From the NCBI GenBank assembly GCA_947652665.1, contig CANTDZ010000003.1, forward strand, positions 1 through 51,921: a DNA stretch of 51,921 nucleotides. Direction: 5' to 3'. Under the pieces are notes generated by a model. That model had not been told where the DNA came from and did not search any database. It was given only the letters and a program-made list of their open reading frames with translations. Shown in pieces: positions 8,151 to 17,029 of the stretch (its first letter is position 1; every line of letters begins with the position of its first letter). This DNA comes from an uncultured Clostridia bacterium. Its GTDB lineage: Bacteria; Bacillota; Clostridia; Oscillospirales; Acutalibacteraceae. The translations under genes and the position numbers were made by a program.

Positions 8151-8900
8151 ATGGTGCATTTTGTGGGAGCGGGGCCCGGTGCGGCCGACCTGATTACCCT
8201 GCGGGGCGCGGAGCTGCTGAAAAAAGCCGGGGTGGTCATCTACGCCGGAAGCCTGGTAAACCCGGCGCTGCTGGAGCTCTGCGGGGCCGGGTGCCAAATC
8301 TACAACAGCGCGGAAATGACTCTGGAACAGGTGCTCGGGCGCATGGAGGAGGCCGAAGCTTTGGGCCTGGACACCGTGCGCCTGCACACTGGCGACCCTT
8401 CCGTTTTCGGCGCTATCCGTGAGCAGCTGGACGCTCTGAATGAACGCGGCATCCCCTGGGACATCACGCCGGGGGTGTCCAGCTTTTGCGGGGCGGCGTC
8501 TGCCCTGGGGGCCGAGTATACCCTGCCGGGGGTCAGCCAAAGCGTGATCCTCACCCGCATGGCCGGGCGCACCCCGGTACCGGAGGGGGAGTCCATTGCC
8601 GAGCTGGCCAGCCACGGGGCGTCTATGGCGGTGTTCCTCTCGGCGGGGATGCTGGAAGGGCTGTCCCAGGAGCTGCAAAAAGGCGCGTATCAGGCGAACA
8701 CCCCGGTGGCGATCGTCTATAAAGCCACCTGGCCTCAGGAGCGGGTCGTGCGCTGTACCGTGGGGACGCTTGCTCAGGCCGGAGCCGACATCACCAAGAC
8801 GGCGCTGGTTTTGGTGGGGGATTTCCTGGGCTCTGCCTACGACCGAAGCAAGCTCTACGACCCGTCCTTTGCCACGGGCTTCCGGGAGGCTTCCCGATGA
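8151..8900 (+). CDS. cbiF: Cobalt-precorrin-4 C11-methyltransferase
   Basis: 249 aa. Tetrapyrrole methylase with VGAGPGAADLITLRG, AGSLVNP (CbiF/CobM specific), HTGDPSVFGAI and PGVSSFCGAA in order. It methylates C-11 of cobalt-precorrin-4. AAAGGGG lies ~10 nt before ATG 8151. It is separated from cbiL by 16 nt and overlaps cbiG by four bases. Confidence 0.95.
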   Translation: MVHFVGAGPGAADLITLRGAELLKKAGVVIYAGSLVNPALLELCGAGCQIYNSAEMTLEQVLGRMEEAEALGLDTVRLHTGDPSVFGAIREQLDALNERGIPWDITPGVSSFCGAASALGAEYTLPGVSQSVILTRMAGRTPVPEGESIAELASHGASMAVFLSAGMLEGLSQELQKGAYQANTPVAIVYKATWPQERVVRCTVGTLAQAGADITKTALVLVGDFLGSAYDRSKLYDPSFATGFREASR

Positions 8901-9853
8901 AAATCCGTGTGGTCTCCTTCACTGCCCGTGGGGACGCCCTGGCCCAAAAGCTTCCCGGCGACCACACGGTGGGCCACGGCAGGCCGGGGTTCTCCCTGGG
9001 GGACTGGACGCGGGAGGCCTTCTCCCAGGCGGACGGCCTGATTTTTGTGGGCGCGGCGGGCATCGCGGTACGAGCCATCGCTCCGTTTTTGCAGGACAAG
9101 TCCCATGACCCCGCCGTGGTCGTGGTGGACGAGAACGGACGGTTTGCCATCCCGATTTTGTCCGGCCACCTGGGCGGGGCCAACGAACTGGCACGGGACA
9201 TTGCGGCCATCACCGGCGGCACGGCCGTACTCACCACCGCTACCGACGGCCGGGGCCTGTTTGCCGTGGACAGCTGGGCCAAGCGCCAGGGTTGCTGCAT
9301 CGCAAACCCGGAAAAGATAAAAGCCGTTTCCGCGAAGCTTTTAGCCGGTGGGACGGTTACAGTGGGGGCAGAGGTGGAAATTTCCGGTACGCCCCCCGCT
9401 GGCGTGGCCCTGGCCCAGGGGGAAAGCTGGGATGTTTGGGTGGGGGCCTGCGCTCGGGGCGACGCTTTGCATATTGTTCCGCCTTGCTTTGTGCTGGGCG
9501 TGGGCTGCAAAAAAGGCACCCCGTCCGAAGCCTTTGAAACCGCCCTGCCCGTGCATCCGCTGGCTGTGTGCGGCGCGGCCAGCATCGACCTGAAAGCGAG
9601 GGAGCCGGGGCTACTGGCCTTCTGTGAAAAGCACGGCTGGAAGCTTCAAACCTTCACGGCCGGGGAGTTGGCGGCGGTGCCGGGGGATTTTAGCGCATCG
9701 CCCTTTGTGGCGCAGGTGACGGGCGTGGACAACGTCTGCGAACGGGCGGCGGTGTTGGCAAGCGGCGGGAAGCTCCTTTACCCCAAGCAGGCCCAAGGCG
9801 GAGTGACCATGGCCCTGGCTCAAAAGGATTTTACGATGGATTGGAGATGGTAG
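8897..9853 (+). CDS. cbiG: Cobalt-precorrin-5A hydrolase
   Basis: 318 aa. CbiG opens the delta-lactone of cobalt-precorrin-5A and releases acetaldehyde, the ring-contraction step specific to the anaerobic path. Visible family features: LIFVGAAGIAVRAIAPFL, SGHLGGANELA and, in the C-terminal domain, LGVGCKKGTP plus A-S-I-D-L-K. N-terminal, middle and C-terminal domains are all present, so this is a complete, unfused CbiG. The ATGA overlap with cbiF indicates coupling. Confidence 0.94.
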   Translation: MKIRVVSFTARGDALAQKLPGDHTVGHGRPGFSLGDWTREAFSQADGLIFVGAAGIAVRAIAPFLQDKSHDPAVVVVDENGRFAIPILSGHLGGANELARDIAAITGGTAVLTTATDGRGLFAVDSWAKRQGCCIANPEKIKAVSAKLLAGGTVTVGAEVEISGTPPAGVALAQGESWDVWVGACARGDALHIVPPCFVLGVGCKKGTPSEAFETALPVHPLAVCGAASIDLKAREPGLLAFCEKHGWKLQTFTAGELAAVPGDFSASPFVAQVTGVDNVCERAAVLASGGKLLYPKQAQGGVTMALAQKDFTMDWRW

Positions 9854-9854
9854 G

Positions 9855-10583
9855 ATGAAGCGGTTATATATCATGGGCATCGGGCCGGGAGGCGCCGAGT
9901 TTTTGACGGCCCAGGCTCGGGCTGCCCTGCAGGAGGCCCAGGTGCTTTGCGGGTACACGGTCTATGTGGAGTTGGTGGCGCCTTTGTGCCCAGGCAAAGA
10001 AATCCTCACCACCCCCATGACTCAGGAATTGGAGCGGTGCCGGATGGCGCTGCGGTCGGCGGCGGAGGGCCGAACAACGGCCATGGTCTGCAGCGGCGAC
10101 GCGGGGGTCTACGGCATGGCGGGGCCCCTTTTGGAGATGGCCCCGGAGTACCCGGAGGTGGAAATCGAAGTGGTGCCCGGCGTGACGGCGGCGCTGTCCG
10201 GGGCGGCGGTGTTGGGAGCTCCCTTAATGCACGATTTTGCCGTGATCTCCCTCTCCGACTTGCTGACCCCCTGGGAGCTCATCGAAAAGCGCCTGCGCTG
10301 CGCCGGGGAAGCCGACTTCGCCCTGTGCCTATATAACCCCGCCAGCCGCAAGCGCCAGGGGCATCTGCGCCGGGCCTGCGAGGTTTTGCTGGAGACGCGC
10401 AGTCCCGAGACGGTCTGCGGCTGGGTGCGCAACATTGGCCGGGAAGGCCAGGAGAGCCGGGTGCTCACCCTGGAAGAGCTGAAGGAAGAGAGCTTAGATA
10501 TGTTCACAACGGTGTTTATTGGCAACAGCAGCACGAAAAAGATCGGCGGCCGGATGGCCACGCCCCGAGGCTACGGGCTGTGA
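9855..10583 (+). CDS. cbiH: Cobalt-precorrin-3B (factor III) C17-methyltransferase
   Basis: 242 aa. Tetrapyrrole methylase with MGIGPGGAEFLTAQAR, GYTVYVEL (CbiH/CobJ-type), CSGDAGVYGMAG, PGVTAALSGAA and a late CLYNPASRKR block. It methylates C-17 and triggers ring contraction. Its start lies one base beyond the cbiG stop, and its stop overlaps cbiJ. Confidence 0.94.
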   Translation: MKRLYIMGIGPGGAEFLTAQARAALQEAQVLCGYTVYVELVAPLCPGKEILTTPMTQELERCRMALRSAAEGRTTAMVCSGDAGVYGMAGPLLEMAPEYPEVEIEVVPGVTAALSGAAVLGAPLMHDFAVISLSDLLTPWELIEKRLRCAGEADFALCLYNPASRKRQGHLRRACEVLLETRSPETVCGWVRNIGREGQESRVLTLEELKEESLDMFTTVFIGNSSTKKIGGRMATPRGYGL

Positions 10584-11305
10584 GGGTCTTGGTGTTCGGC
10601 GGAACGTCCGAAGGGCGGGTTCTGGCGGGGGAATTGGCAGCGCTGGGCGCGGAGGTCGTGGTGTCCGTGGCTACCGAATATGGCCGGGAACTGCTGGACG
10701 GCGTAGACGTGGTCACGGGCCGGAAGACAGCGGAGGAAATGGCGGCGCTTTTGCGGGGATTCGGCTTCTGCATCGACTGCACTCACCCCTACGCCGCAGA
10801 GGCCACCCGCAATATCAAAGCTGCCTGTCAGCAGACGGGCGTCCCCTACCGCCGCTGCCTGCGGGAAGAAAGCCAGCCCGGCAACTGGCTGCGCGTCCGG
10901 GACGCCCAGGAAGCCGCCGCCCTGGTGCGGGAGCTGCCGGGGAACGTCCTGCTGGCTACGGGGGCCAAGGAGCTGCCCGCTTTTTCGAACATCGAACCGG
11001 AGCGGCTTTTCGTACGGGTGCTGCCCAGCCACGAGGGCCTTGCCGCCTGCGAAGCCCTGGGCCTGCCCAAAAAGAACATCCTAGCCATGCAGGGGCCATT
11101 TTCGCAAAAGCTGAACGAGGCCCTGATGGAGCAGTGGGAAATTGCCGTGCTGGTCACAAAAGACGGCGGGGCGGCTGGCGGGTTCCCGGAAAAATGCGCG
11201 GCGGCCCAGGCGCTGGGGGTGCGGCTGATCGTCCTGGGCAGGCCTCCGGAAACGGGCGCTACTATGGAAGAAATCCTGCGGGAAGCAAAGGAGTGGTTCA
11301 AATGA
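10580..11305 (+). CDS. cbiJ: Cobalt-precorrin-6A reductase
   Basis: 241 aa, GTG start overlapping the cbiH stop (GTGA). The N-terminal VLVFGGTSEGRVLA motif is the nucleotide-binding signature of CbiJ/CobK. Later blocks are CIDCTHPYA, TGAKEL and MQGPFS, with TKDGG near the C-terminus. It reduces the macrocycle with NAD(P)H. The order cbiH-cbiJ-cbiET fits the pathway. Confidence 0.93.
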   Translation: MRVLVFGGTSEGRVLAGELAALGAEVVVSVATEYGRELLDGVDVVTGRKTAEEMAALLRGFGFCIDCTHPYAAEATRNIKAACQQTGVPYRRCLREESQPGNWLRVRDAQEAAALVRELPGNVLLATGAKELPAFSNIEPERLFVRVLPSHEGLAACEALGLPKKNILAMQGPFSQKLNEALMEQWEIAVLVTKDGGAAGGFPEKCAAAQALGVRLIVLGRPPETGATMEEILREAKEWFK

Positions 11306-12504
11306 AGGTGACGCTCATCGGCCTGGGGCTGGGCACGCCGGATACGCTGTCGGCGGAAGGGCTGGCGGCTTTGCAGGGGGCCGACCTCATTGCGGGGGCC
11401 CAAAGGCTTTTGGAGGCGCTGCCTGCGGGGTGCACGGAAAACCGCTGGGCGGCGGTGAAGCCGGGGGATTTGTGCCGGGTTCTGCAAGGGGAGTGGAAGT
11501 CCCCCTGCGTGGTGTACAGCGGCGATTCCGGGTTCTACAGCGGGGCCCGGTCATTGGCGCCGCTTTTGCAGGAGGCAGGCGCAGAGGTTCGCATTTTGCC
11601 GGGGATTTCCAGCGTGCAGTACCTGTCGGCCAAGCTTCTGCGCCCTTGGCAGGACTGGCGGCTTGTCAGCGCCCACGGAGCCAGCTGCGACCCCATCGCC
11701 GCCGTGTCCGCCGGCCGGCCGGCTTTTTTCCTGACCGGCGGGGTGCAAGGCCCGGCGTCCCTGTGCAGGGAGCTCAAAGAGGCTGGCCTGGGAGACCTGC
11801 AGGCGGTGGTGGGCGAGAACCTTTCGTATCCGGAAGAGCGCATCCTGCACGGAACGGTGGGGGAGTTTGCAGACCGTTCGTTTGCCCCCCTCAACGTGCT
11901 GCTGGTCGAGCCAGCGCCTGCCCGGCGGGAAGCAGTCACTCCGGGCATTTGCGATGGGGAATTTGTGCGGGGAAAGGTTCCCATGACGAAACAGGAGGTG
12001 CGCGCCGCTGTCCTCAGCAAGCTGGGTATCTGCCCCGGCGATACCCTTTGGGATGTGGGCGCGGGGACAGGTTCCGTGTCCGTAGAGATGGCGCTGCTGG
12101 CCTGGGAGGGCCGAGTGTACGCCGTCGAGCAGAAGGAGGAAGCCTGCGAGCTTATCCGGCAGAACCGGGAGAAGTTCGCGGCGTATAACCTGCGGCTGGT
12201 GCCCGGCGAGGCTCCTGGCGCGCTGCAAGGCTTGCCAGCCCCGGACGCCGTCTTTGTGGGCGGCAGCTCGGGCGGCTTGCGGGGAATTTTGGAGGATGTC
12301 CATGCCCAAAATCCCAGGGCGCGGGTGTGCGTCACAGCAGTGACGGTGGAGACCCTGGCCGAGGCCTTGGCGGTCTTGGGCGGGTTGGGAAAGCGCACCC
12401 ATGTTACCCAGCTGGCGGTGAGCCGCTCCAAAGAAGCAGGCTCCCGGCACATGATGCTGGCCGAAAACCCCGTCTACCTCATTACGGGGGACTGCCATGA
12501 GTAG
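11302..12504 (+). CDS. cbiET: Cobalt-precorrin-7 C5-methyltransferase / C15-methyltransferase (decarboxylating), fused CbiE-CbiT
   Basis: 400 aa from ATG 11302, which overlaps the cbiJ stop; a much longer open frame upstream is only the shadow of cbiJ. Residues 1-~205 are CbiE, a tetrapyrrole methylase (LIGLGLGTPDTLS, YSGDSGFYSG, PGISSVQY). Residues ~210-400 are CbiT, a Rossmann SAM methyltransferase (GKVPMTKQEVRA, DVGAGTGSVSVE). The fusion corresponds to CobL of the aerobic route. It methylates C-5 and C-15 and removes the C-12 acetate carboxyl. Confidence 0.94.
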   Translation: MKVTLIGLGLGTPDTLSAEGLAALQGADLIAGAQRLLEALPAGCTENRWAAVKPGDLCRVLQGEWKSPCVVYSGDSGFYSGARSLAPLLQEAGAEVRILPGISSVQYLSAKLLRPWQDWRLVSAHGASCDPIAAVSAGRPAFFLTGGVQGPASLCRELKEAGLGDLQAVVGENLSYPEERILHGTVGEFADRSFAPLNVLLVEPAPARREAVTPGICDGEFVRGKVPMTKQEVRAAVLSKLGICPGDTLWDVGAGTGSVSVEMALLAWEGRVYAVEQKEEACELIRQNREKFAAYNLRLVPGEAPGALQGLPAPDAVFVGGSSGGLRGILEDVHAQNPRARVCVTAVTVETLAEALAVLGGLGKRTHVTQLAVSRSKEAGSRHMMLAENPVYLITGDCHE

Positions 12505-13849
12505 ACTGTTATTTGCCGCCATGCAGAGCGGCAGCGGCAAGACCGCCGTCATCTGTGCCTTTCTGGCGGCGCTGCAAAGCCGGGGCCTGCACCCCCAGGC
12601 GTTCAAGGTGGGACCCGATTATATCGACCCCCTGTTCCACCGCCAGGTGTTGGGAGTGCCCAGCCGCAACCTGGATTTGTTCCTCTCGGACGAAGCCCAT
12701 GCCCGCCGCCTGCTGCTGTCCCATCCGGGGGACGTGCAGGTTCTGGAGGGCGTCATGGGCTTTTATGACGGCCTGGGCGGCACCGACAAGGCCAGCACCT
12801 GGCACACAGCCCAGGCCACCCAGACCCCGGTGGTGCTGGTCGTGCGCCCCAAGGGAGCCAGCCTGACCTTGGCCGCGCAAATCAAGGGCCTGATGCATTT
12901 TCGAGGGGACAGCCACATTCGGGGGCTGTTCCTCAACGATTGCAGCGAAAAGCTGCAGACCCATCTCGCCCTCCTTTTAGAGCGGGAGACCGGCCTGCCT
13001 GTGCTGGGCTGTCTGCCTCACCTGGATGCCGCCGACTTCCCCAGCCGCCATTTAGGGCTTCTCACCGCAGAGGAGCTGGACGGCTGGAAGGGCCGTATCG
13101 AGGCCCTGGGCGCGCAGATGGAGAAGACCGGGAATGTAGACGGCCTTTTGTCGTTGGCGGCGTCTGCGCCAAAATTAGAGGGTCGGTGGGAGCCGTCGGA
13201 TCCCGTGGCAAACCCAACCATTGCGGTTGCAAAGGACAAGGCGTTCTGCTTTTTTTATGAAGACAACCTGGATTTATGGCAGGCGCTAGGTGCAAAACTG
13301 CGCATTTTCAGCCCCCTGAAGGACGCTTGTCTCCCCGAAGCCGATGCCCTCTATCTGCCCGGCGGCTATCCCGAATTGTATGCCCGGCAGCTGTCCCAGA
13401 ACCGCCCCATGCTCGATTCCATCCGGCAGGCGGTGGCGGACGGCCTGCCTACCGTGGCGGAGTGCGGCGGGTTCCTCTATCTGCAAAAGAGCCTGGAGGA
13501 TGATATGGGCCAGAGCTGGCCTATGGTAGGCGCGCTGCCCGGGGAGGGCAAGAAGACTCCCCGACTGCAGCGCTTTGGGTACGGGAAGCTCACTTCGCCC
13601 CAGGACAACCTGTTGTTACGGGCTGGGGAGTCCGTGCTTGTCCACGAGTTCCACTACTGGGACTGTACGGAAAACGGCGGGGACTTGGTGATGGAAAAGG
13701 CGTCCACCGGGCAAAGCTGGCGGTGTGGGTTTGCAAGCGGACGGCTGTTTGCGGGGTTTGCGCACTTGTATTTCCAGGAGGGGATGGGACGTCGCTTTGT
13801 GGAAGCGGCAGCGCAGTACAGAAAGGAGAAGGCACATGGAATGGGATGA
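12497..13849 (+). CDS. cbiA: Cobyrinate a,c-diamide synthase
   Basis: 450 aa. ATP- and glutamine-dependent amidation of the a and c side chains. The N-terminal P-loop-like QSGSGKTA and FKVGPDYIDP begin a dethiobiotin-synthetase-like domain. The C-terminal class I glutaminase domain has LYLPGGYPEL, the nucleophile region AECGGFLYL and a final H-E-F-H segment. It starts 8 nt before the cbiET stop and overlaps cobT by 14 nt. Confidence 0.95.
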   Translation: MSRLLFAAMQSGSGKTAVICAFLAALQSRGLHPQAFKVGPDYIDPLFHRQVLGVPSRNLDLFLSDEAHARRLLLSHPGDVQVLEGVMGFYDGLGGTDKASTWHTAQATQTPVVLVVRPKGASLTLAAQIKGLMHFRGDSHIRGLFLNDCSEKLQTHLALLLERETGLPVLGCLPHLDAADFPSRHLGLLTAEELDGWKGRIEALGAQMEKTGNVDGLLSLAASAPKLEGRWEPSDPVANPTIAVAKDKAFCFFYEDNLDLWQALGAKLRIFSPLKDACLPEADALYLPGGYPELYARQLSQNRPMLDSIRQAVADGLPTVAECGGFLYLQKSLEDDMGQSWPMVGALPGEGKKTPRLQRFGYGKLTSPQDNLLLRAGESVLVHEFHYWDCTENGGDLVMEKASTGQSWRCGFASGRLFAGFAHLYFQEGMGRRFVEAAAQYRKEKAHGMG

Positions 13850-14861
13850 AAGGGCCCGGAAGGAGGCCCAGCGGCGGTGGGATGCCATTGCGAAACCCCT
13901 GGGGAGCCTGGGGCTGCTGGAGGCGGCGCTTTGCGACATAGCGGCCCTCACCGGCGATGCGGACTACGCCATCGACAAGCGCACCCTGCTTGTCTTTTGC
14001 GCCGACAACGGCGTGGTGGCCCAGGGGGTCACCCAAACGGGCAGCGAAGTCACCGCCGCTGTCACGCGCAATTTGGCGTCGGGGGTGACGGCGGCCTGCC
14101 AGATGGCGCGTTTGGCAAAGTGCGGCGTTTTGCCCGTAGACATGGGGGTGAAAGGCCTGGGCCCTGTGCCCGGCGTGCGGAATAAGCGCGTGGCCGACGG
14201 CACAGCGGACATCACCCAGGGCCCCGCCATGACCCCGGCCCAAATGGAACAGGCCCTGCACACAGGCATAGAGCTGGTGAAGGAGCAAAAGGAAGCCGGG
14301 GCCAAGCTCCTGCTCACCGGGGAGATGGGCATTGGCAATACGACTACGGCCAGCGCTATGGTGTCGGTGCTGCTGGGTGTGGCGCCGGAGACGGTCACGG
14401 GGAAGGGTTCGGGGCTGTCTTCGGAGGGACTGAGGAGGAAAATCGCGGCCATAAAAAGAGCTGTTGAAATCAACCGCCCAGACCCCCAAAAGCCCCTGGA
14501 GGTGCTGCAAAAGCTGGGCGGCTTTGACATTGCGGCGATGGCAGGCGTGTTTTTAGGCGGCGCAAAATACCGGGTGCCTGTGCTCATAGACGGCTTCATC
14601 AGCAGTGCGGCAGCGTTATGTGCGGCCCGTTACGACCCTGCTGCCAAAGGAGCCATGCTGGCAAGCCACGTGTCGGCCGAGCCCGCCGGATCCTTGGTTT
14701 TGGACGCCCTGGACAAGAAACCCCTCCTCTGTGCGCAGATGCGTCTGGGCGAGGGCACCGGGGCTCTGTGCGCGCTGCCGCTCCTGGACATGGCGCGGGA
14801 AGTTTACACCCGTGCAGCCACTTTTGAACAGGCGTCGGTAGAGGCTTACCAGCCCCTGTAG
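13836..14861 (+). CDS. cobT: Nicotinate-nucleotide--dimethylbenzimidazole phosphoribosyltransferase
   Basis: 341 aa from ATG 13836, preceded by AAAGGAGAAGG; the frame extends further up but only inside cbiA. CobT activates the lower-ligand base as its alpha-ribotide. Seen are LDKPLGSLG-like KPLGSLGLLE at the N-terminus, CADNGVVAQGV, and the GEMGIGNTTTASAM core of the active site, then EGTGA near the end. No genes for dimethylbenzimidazole synthesis lie in the window, so the base may be salvaged or another base may be used. Confidence 0.95.
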   Translation: MEWDERARKEAQRRWDAIAKPLGSLGLLEAALCDIAALTGDADYAIDKRTLLVFCADNGVVAQGVTQTGSEVTAAVTRNLASGVTAACQMARLAKCGVLPVDMGVKGLGPVPGVRNKRVADGTADITQGPAMTPAQMEQALHTGIELVKEQKEAGAKLLLTGEMGIGNTTTASAMVSVLLGVAPETVTGKGSGLSSEGLRRKIAAIKRAVEINRPDPQKPLEVLQKLGGFDIAAMAGVFLGGAKYRVPVLIDGFISSAAALCAARYDPAAKGAMLASHVSAEPAGSLVLDALDKKPLLCAQMRLGEGTGALCALPLLDMAREVYTRAATFEQASVEAYQPL

Positions 14862-14872
14862 GAGGAGATATT

Positions 14873-15394
14873 TTGTTCACACTTATTATCGGCGGTTCGG
14901 CCAGCGGTAAGAGCGTCTATGCCGAAAGCCTTTTCAGTCCCGGCCAGCATAATTTTTATATTGCCACCATGGAGCCTTTCGACGCCGAGTGCCGGGAGCG
15001 CATCACAAAGCACCAGGCTCAAAGGGCCGGAAGGGGATTTGAGACCATTGAGCGGTACCGGGATTTAGCGGGGCTCGACCTGCCCCAGCGGGGGGACGTG
15101 CTTTTGGAGGACATGGGGAATCTTACCGCTAACGAGCTTTACAGCCCCCAGGGTGCCGGGGACAGGGCCGTACAGGCCATACTGGCCGGGGTCGATTCGC
15201 TTTTGGGCCAGTGCCAGAACCTTGTGGTAGTCAGCAACGAGGTCTTTTTGGGCGGCAAAGACTACGAGGGCGACACCCTCCGCTACCTGGAGGTGCTGGC
15301 CGAAATCAACCGGGGCCTGGCCGCCCGGGCCGACTGCGCCGTGGAAATGGCGGCAGGCCTGCCCATTTTCCACAAGGGAGGGCCGGAGCTATGA
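14873..15394 (+). CDS. cobU: Adenosylcobinamide kinase / adenosylcobinamide-phosphate guanylyltransferase
   Basis: 173 aa with a TTG start placed 6 nt after GGAGGAGA, whose first bases overlap the cobT stop. The P-loop GGSASGKS is at residues 7-14. An H-Q-A-Q-R motif near residue 46 matches the histidine region that carries GMP in CobU. A late conserved VSNEVFLGG block precedes the end. It phosphorylates adenosylcobinamide and attaches GMP in the cytoplasm. Length and motifs are those of a complete enzyme. Confidence 0.93.
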   Translation: MFTLIIGGSASGKSVYAESLFSPGQHNFYIATMEPFDAECRERITKHQAQRAGRGFETIERYRDLAGLDLPQRGDVLLEDMGNLTANELYSPQGAGDRAVQAILAGVDSLLGQCQNLVVVSNEVFLGGKDYEGDTLRYLEVLAEINRGLAARADCAVEMAAGLPIFHKGGPEL

Positions 15395-16152
15395 CTTTCT
15401 TCTGCACCATAGCGGTCGCCTTTTCCATGTTCTCGGCCATCCCCATGCCGCAGGTAGAGTGGTCGCCCAAAAATATGCGCTACGCCTTGTGCGCGTTCCC
15501 GCTGGTGGGGGCAGTAGTGGGCGCGCTGCTGGCCGCGTGGGCTTTCCTGGTGGACGGACTGGGGGCCCCGGCCATCCTGCGGGGGGCGGGATTTACGCTT
15601 ATCCCGGTGTTTATCACGGGCGGCATCCATCTGGACGGCTTTGCCGATACCTGCGACGCCCTGTCCAGCTGGGCCGGGCCGGAAAAGCGCCGGGAGATTC
15701 TCAGCGACCCCCACCTGGGGGCTTTCGCGGCTATCAAGCTGTGCGGGTGGTTTATCGCCTATTTTGCCCTGAGCTGCGCCCTTCGGCCCGAGCCTCGTGC
15801 CTTGCTGTGCTGGGGCTTGAGTTTCGTGCTGTCCCGGGCGATGTCGGGGCTGGCCGTGGCGTGGTTCCCGCTGGCAAAGGACACGGGGCTGGCCCACAGC
15901 TTTGCAAGCTCTGCGGACAAAAAGCGGGTACGTATTGTGCTGGTGGCGCTCTGCCTTTTGCTGGGGGTGGCGGTCGGTGTGCTGTGCCCCTTAATGTTAG
16001 TCTGTTTCCTGGTGTTCTTTTATTACAAGCGCATGGCCGCGCAGAAATTCGGGGGCCTTACGGGCGATTTAGCCGGGTGGTTCCTGCAAACGGCCGAGCT
16101 TTTTATGCTGGGGGCCTTAGTGCTTGCACAGCTTTTGGAGGGGAAATTATGA
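15391..16152 (+). CDS. cobS: Adenosylcobinamide-GDP ribazoletransferase (cobalamin synthase)
   Basis: 253 aa integral membrane protein from ATG 15391 (ATGA overlap with cobU). It joins GDP-cobinamide and alpha-ribazole (phosphate). The signature HLDGFADTCDAL..R..ILSDP..G is seen around residues 80-115, including the Mg-binding aspartates. Several hydrophobic segments follow (FVLSRAMSGLA, VRIVLVALCLLLGV), and GGLTGDLAGW marks the C-terminal conserved block. Confidence 0.95.
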   Translation: MTFFCTIAVAFSMFSAIPMPQVEWSPKNMRYALCAFPLVGAVVGALLAAWAFLVDGLGAPAILRGAGFTLIPVFITGGIHLDGFADTCDALSSWAGPEKRREILSDPHLGAFAAIKLCGWFIAYFALSCALRPEPRALLCWGLSFVLSRAMSGLAVAWFPLAKDTGLAHSFASSADKKRVRIVLVALCLLLGVAVGVLCPLMLVCFLVFFYYKRMAAQKFGGLTGDLAGWFLQTAELFMLGALVLAQLLEGKL

Positions 16153-16475
16153 TTTTCATTACCGGACCCCTGTTTGCGGGGAAAAAAGAGTACGCGCGTT
16201 CGCTGGGCTATGAGGATGCGGATATCGTGTCAGACGCCCAAGAACGGGTGAAAGCCCAGGAAGATTTAACCGCCCTGGCCGACCGGCTGGCCCAGAAGCC
16301 GGTGGTCATCTGCACCGAAGTGGGCGGCGGCATCGTGCCCATAGACCGGGAGGAACGGCGGTTCCGGGAGCAGGCGGGGAGGCTTTCGGTGCTGCTGGCC
16401 CAAAGGGCCCAGACGGTGGTGCGGGTCTGGTGCGGCCTGCCCCAGGTGTTAAAGGGGGAGCTTCCATGCAGATAG
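16149..16475 (+). CDS. Short CobU-like protein, 108 aa
   Basis: It overlaps cobS by four bases and cobC by ten, so it is a coupled member of the operon. It resembles the kinase/guanylyltransferase family: ITGPLFAGKKEYA sits where the P-loop is expected but is degenerate (normally GxxxxGKS), and CTEVGGGIVPIDREERRFRE corresponds to the conserved VSNEVG.GIVP.....R.FRD segment of CobU. The middle of a normal 170-180 aa enzyme is missing. It could be a reduced paralogue acting with the full CobU or a non-catalytic partner. Function inferred from similarity only. Confidence 0.75.
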   Translation: MIFITGPLFAGKKEYARSLGYEDADIVSDAQERVKAQEDLTALADRLAQKPVVICTEVGGGIVPIDREERRFREQAGRLSVLLAQRAQTVVRVWCGLPQVLKGELPCR

Positions 16476-17029
16476 CTCTTATCCGCCACGGCGAGACGGC
16501 CTATAACCAGGAGTTCCGCTACCTGGGCCGCACCGACCTGCCCTTGAGCCCGGAGGGCCGCGCGAAGCTGGGGCAAGCGCCCTTTGCGGCCAACAGGGTC
16601 TACACCTCGCCTCTTGTCCGCACAAAGGAAACGGCTGCCATCCTCTTTCCCGGCGCGGAACTGGTGCCGGTAGAAGGCCTGGAAGAAATGGACTTCGGCG
16701 CATTTGAAGGCAAAAATTACAAAGAAATGGAGCACGACCCTGCCTACCGCGCCTGGGTAGACGGCGGCTGTCTGGGGCCGTGTCCAGGGGGAGAAGACAA
16801 GGCGTCCTTTTGCAGACGGGTGTGCGGGGCGTTTGAGGGGCTCTTGGGCGCTGGGGGCGACCCTCTGGTGATCGTGGCCCACGGCGGCACGCTCATGGCC
16901 ATTATGGAGCGCTATGCCCAGCCCCCCAAGGGCTATTTCGACTGGCATTGCCCACCTGGATGCGGCTTTCTGCTGGAGGATTTCCAGTTTATCCGCTCTC
17001 TGGACTGCCGGAAGGAGGGACAATCATGA
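16466..17029 (+). CDS. cobC: Alpha-ribazole phosphatase (histidine phosphatase family)
   Basis: 187 aa from ATG 16466, selected because GGGGGAG precedes it by ~5 nt. The N-terminal catalytic LIRHGETAYN and PLVRTKETA are phosphoglycerate-mutase-fold signatures, and VAHGG near residue 145 supplies the second histidine. The expected role is dephosphorylation of alpha-ribazole phosphate or cobalamin 5'-phosphate. Its position between cobS and cbiB supports this over a general phosphatase. Confidence 0.85.
   Translation: MQIALIRHGETAYNQEFRYLGRTDLPLSPEGRAKLGQAPFAANRVYTSPLVRTKETAAILFPGAELVPVEGLEEMDFGAFEGKNYKEMEHDPAYRAWVDGGCLGPCPGGEDKASFCRRVCGAFEGLLGAGGDPLVIVAHGGTLMAIMERYAQPPKGYFDWHCPPGCGFLLEDFQFIRSLDCRKEGQS

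Noticed and set aside
10519-11301. An N-terminal extension of CbiET by 261 codons
   Set aside because: That part is a different frame of cbiJ; the true start at 11302 overlaps the cbiJ stop, like the other genes in the cluster.
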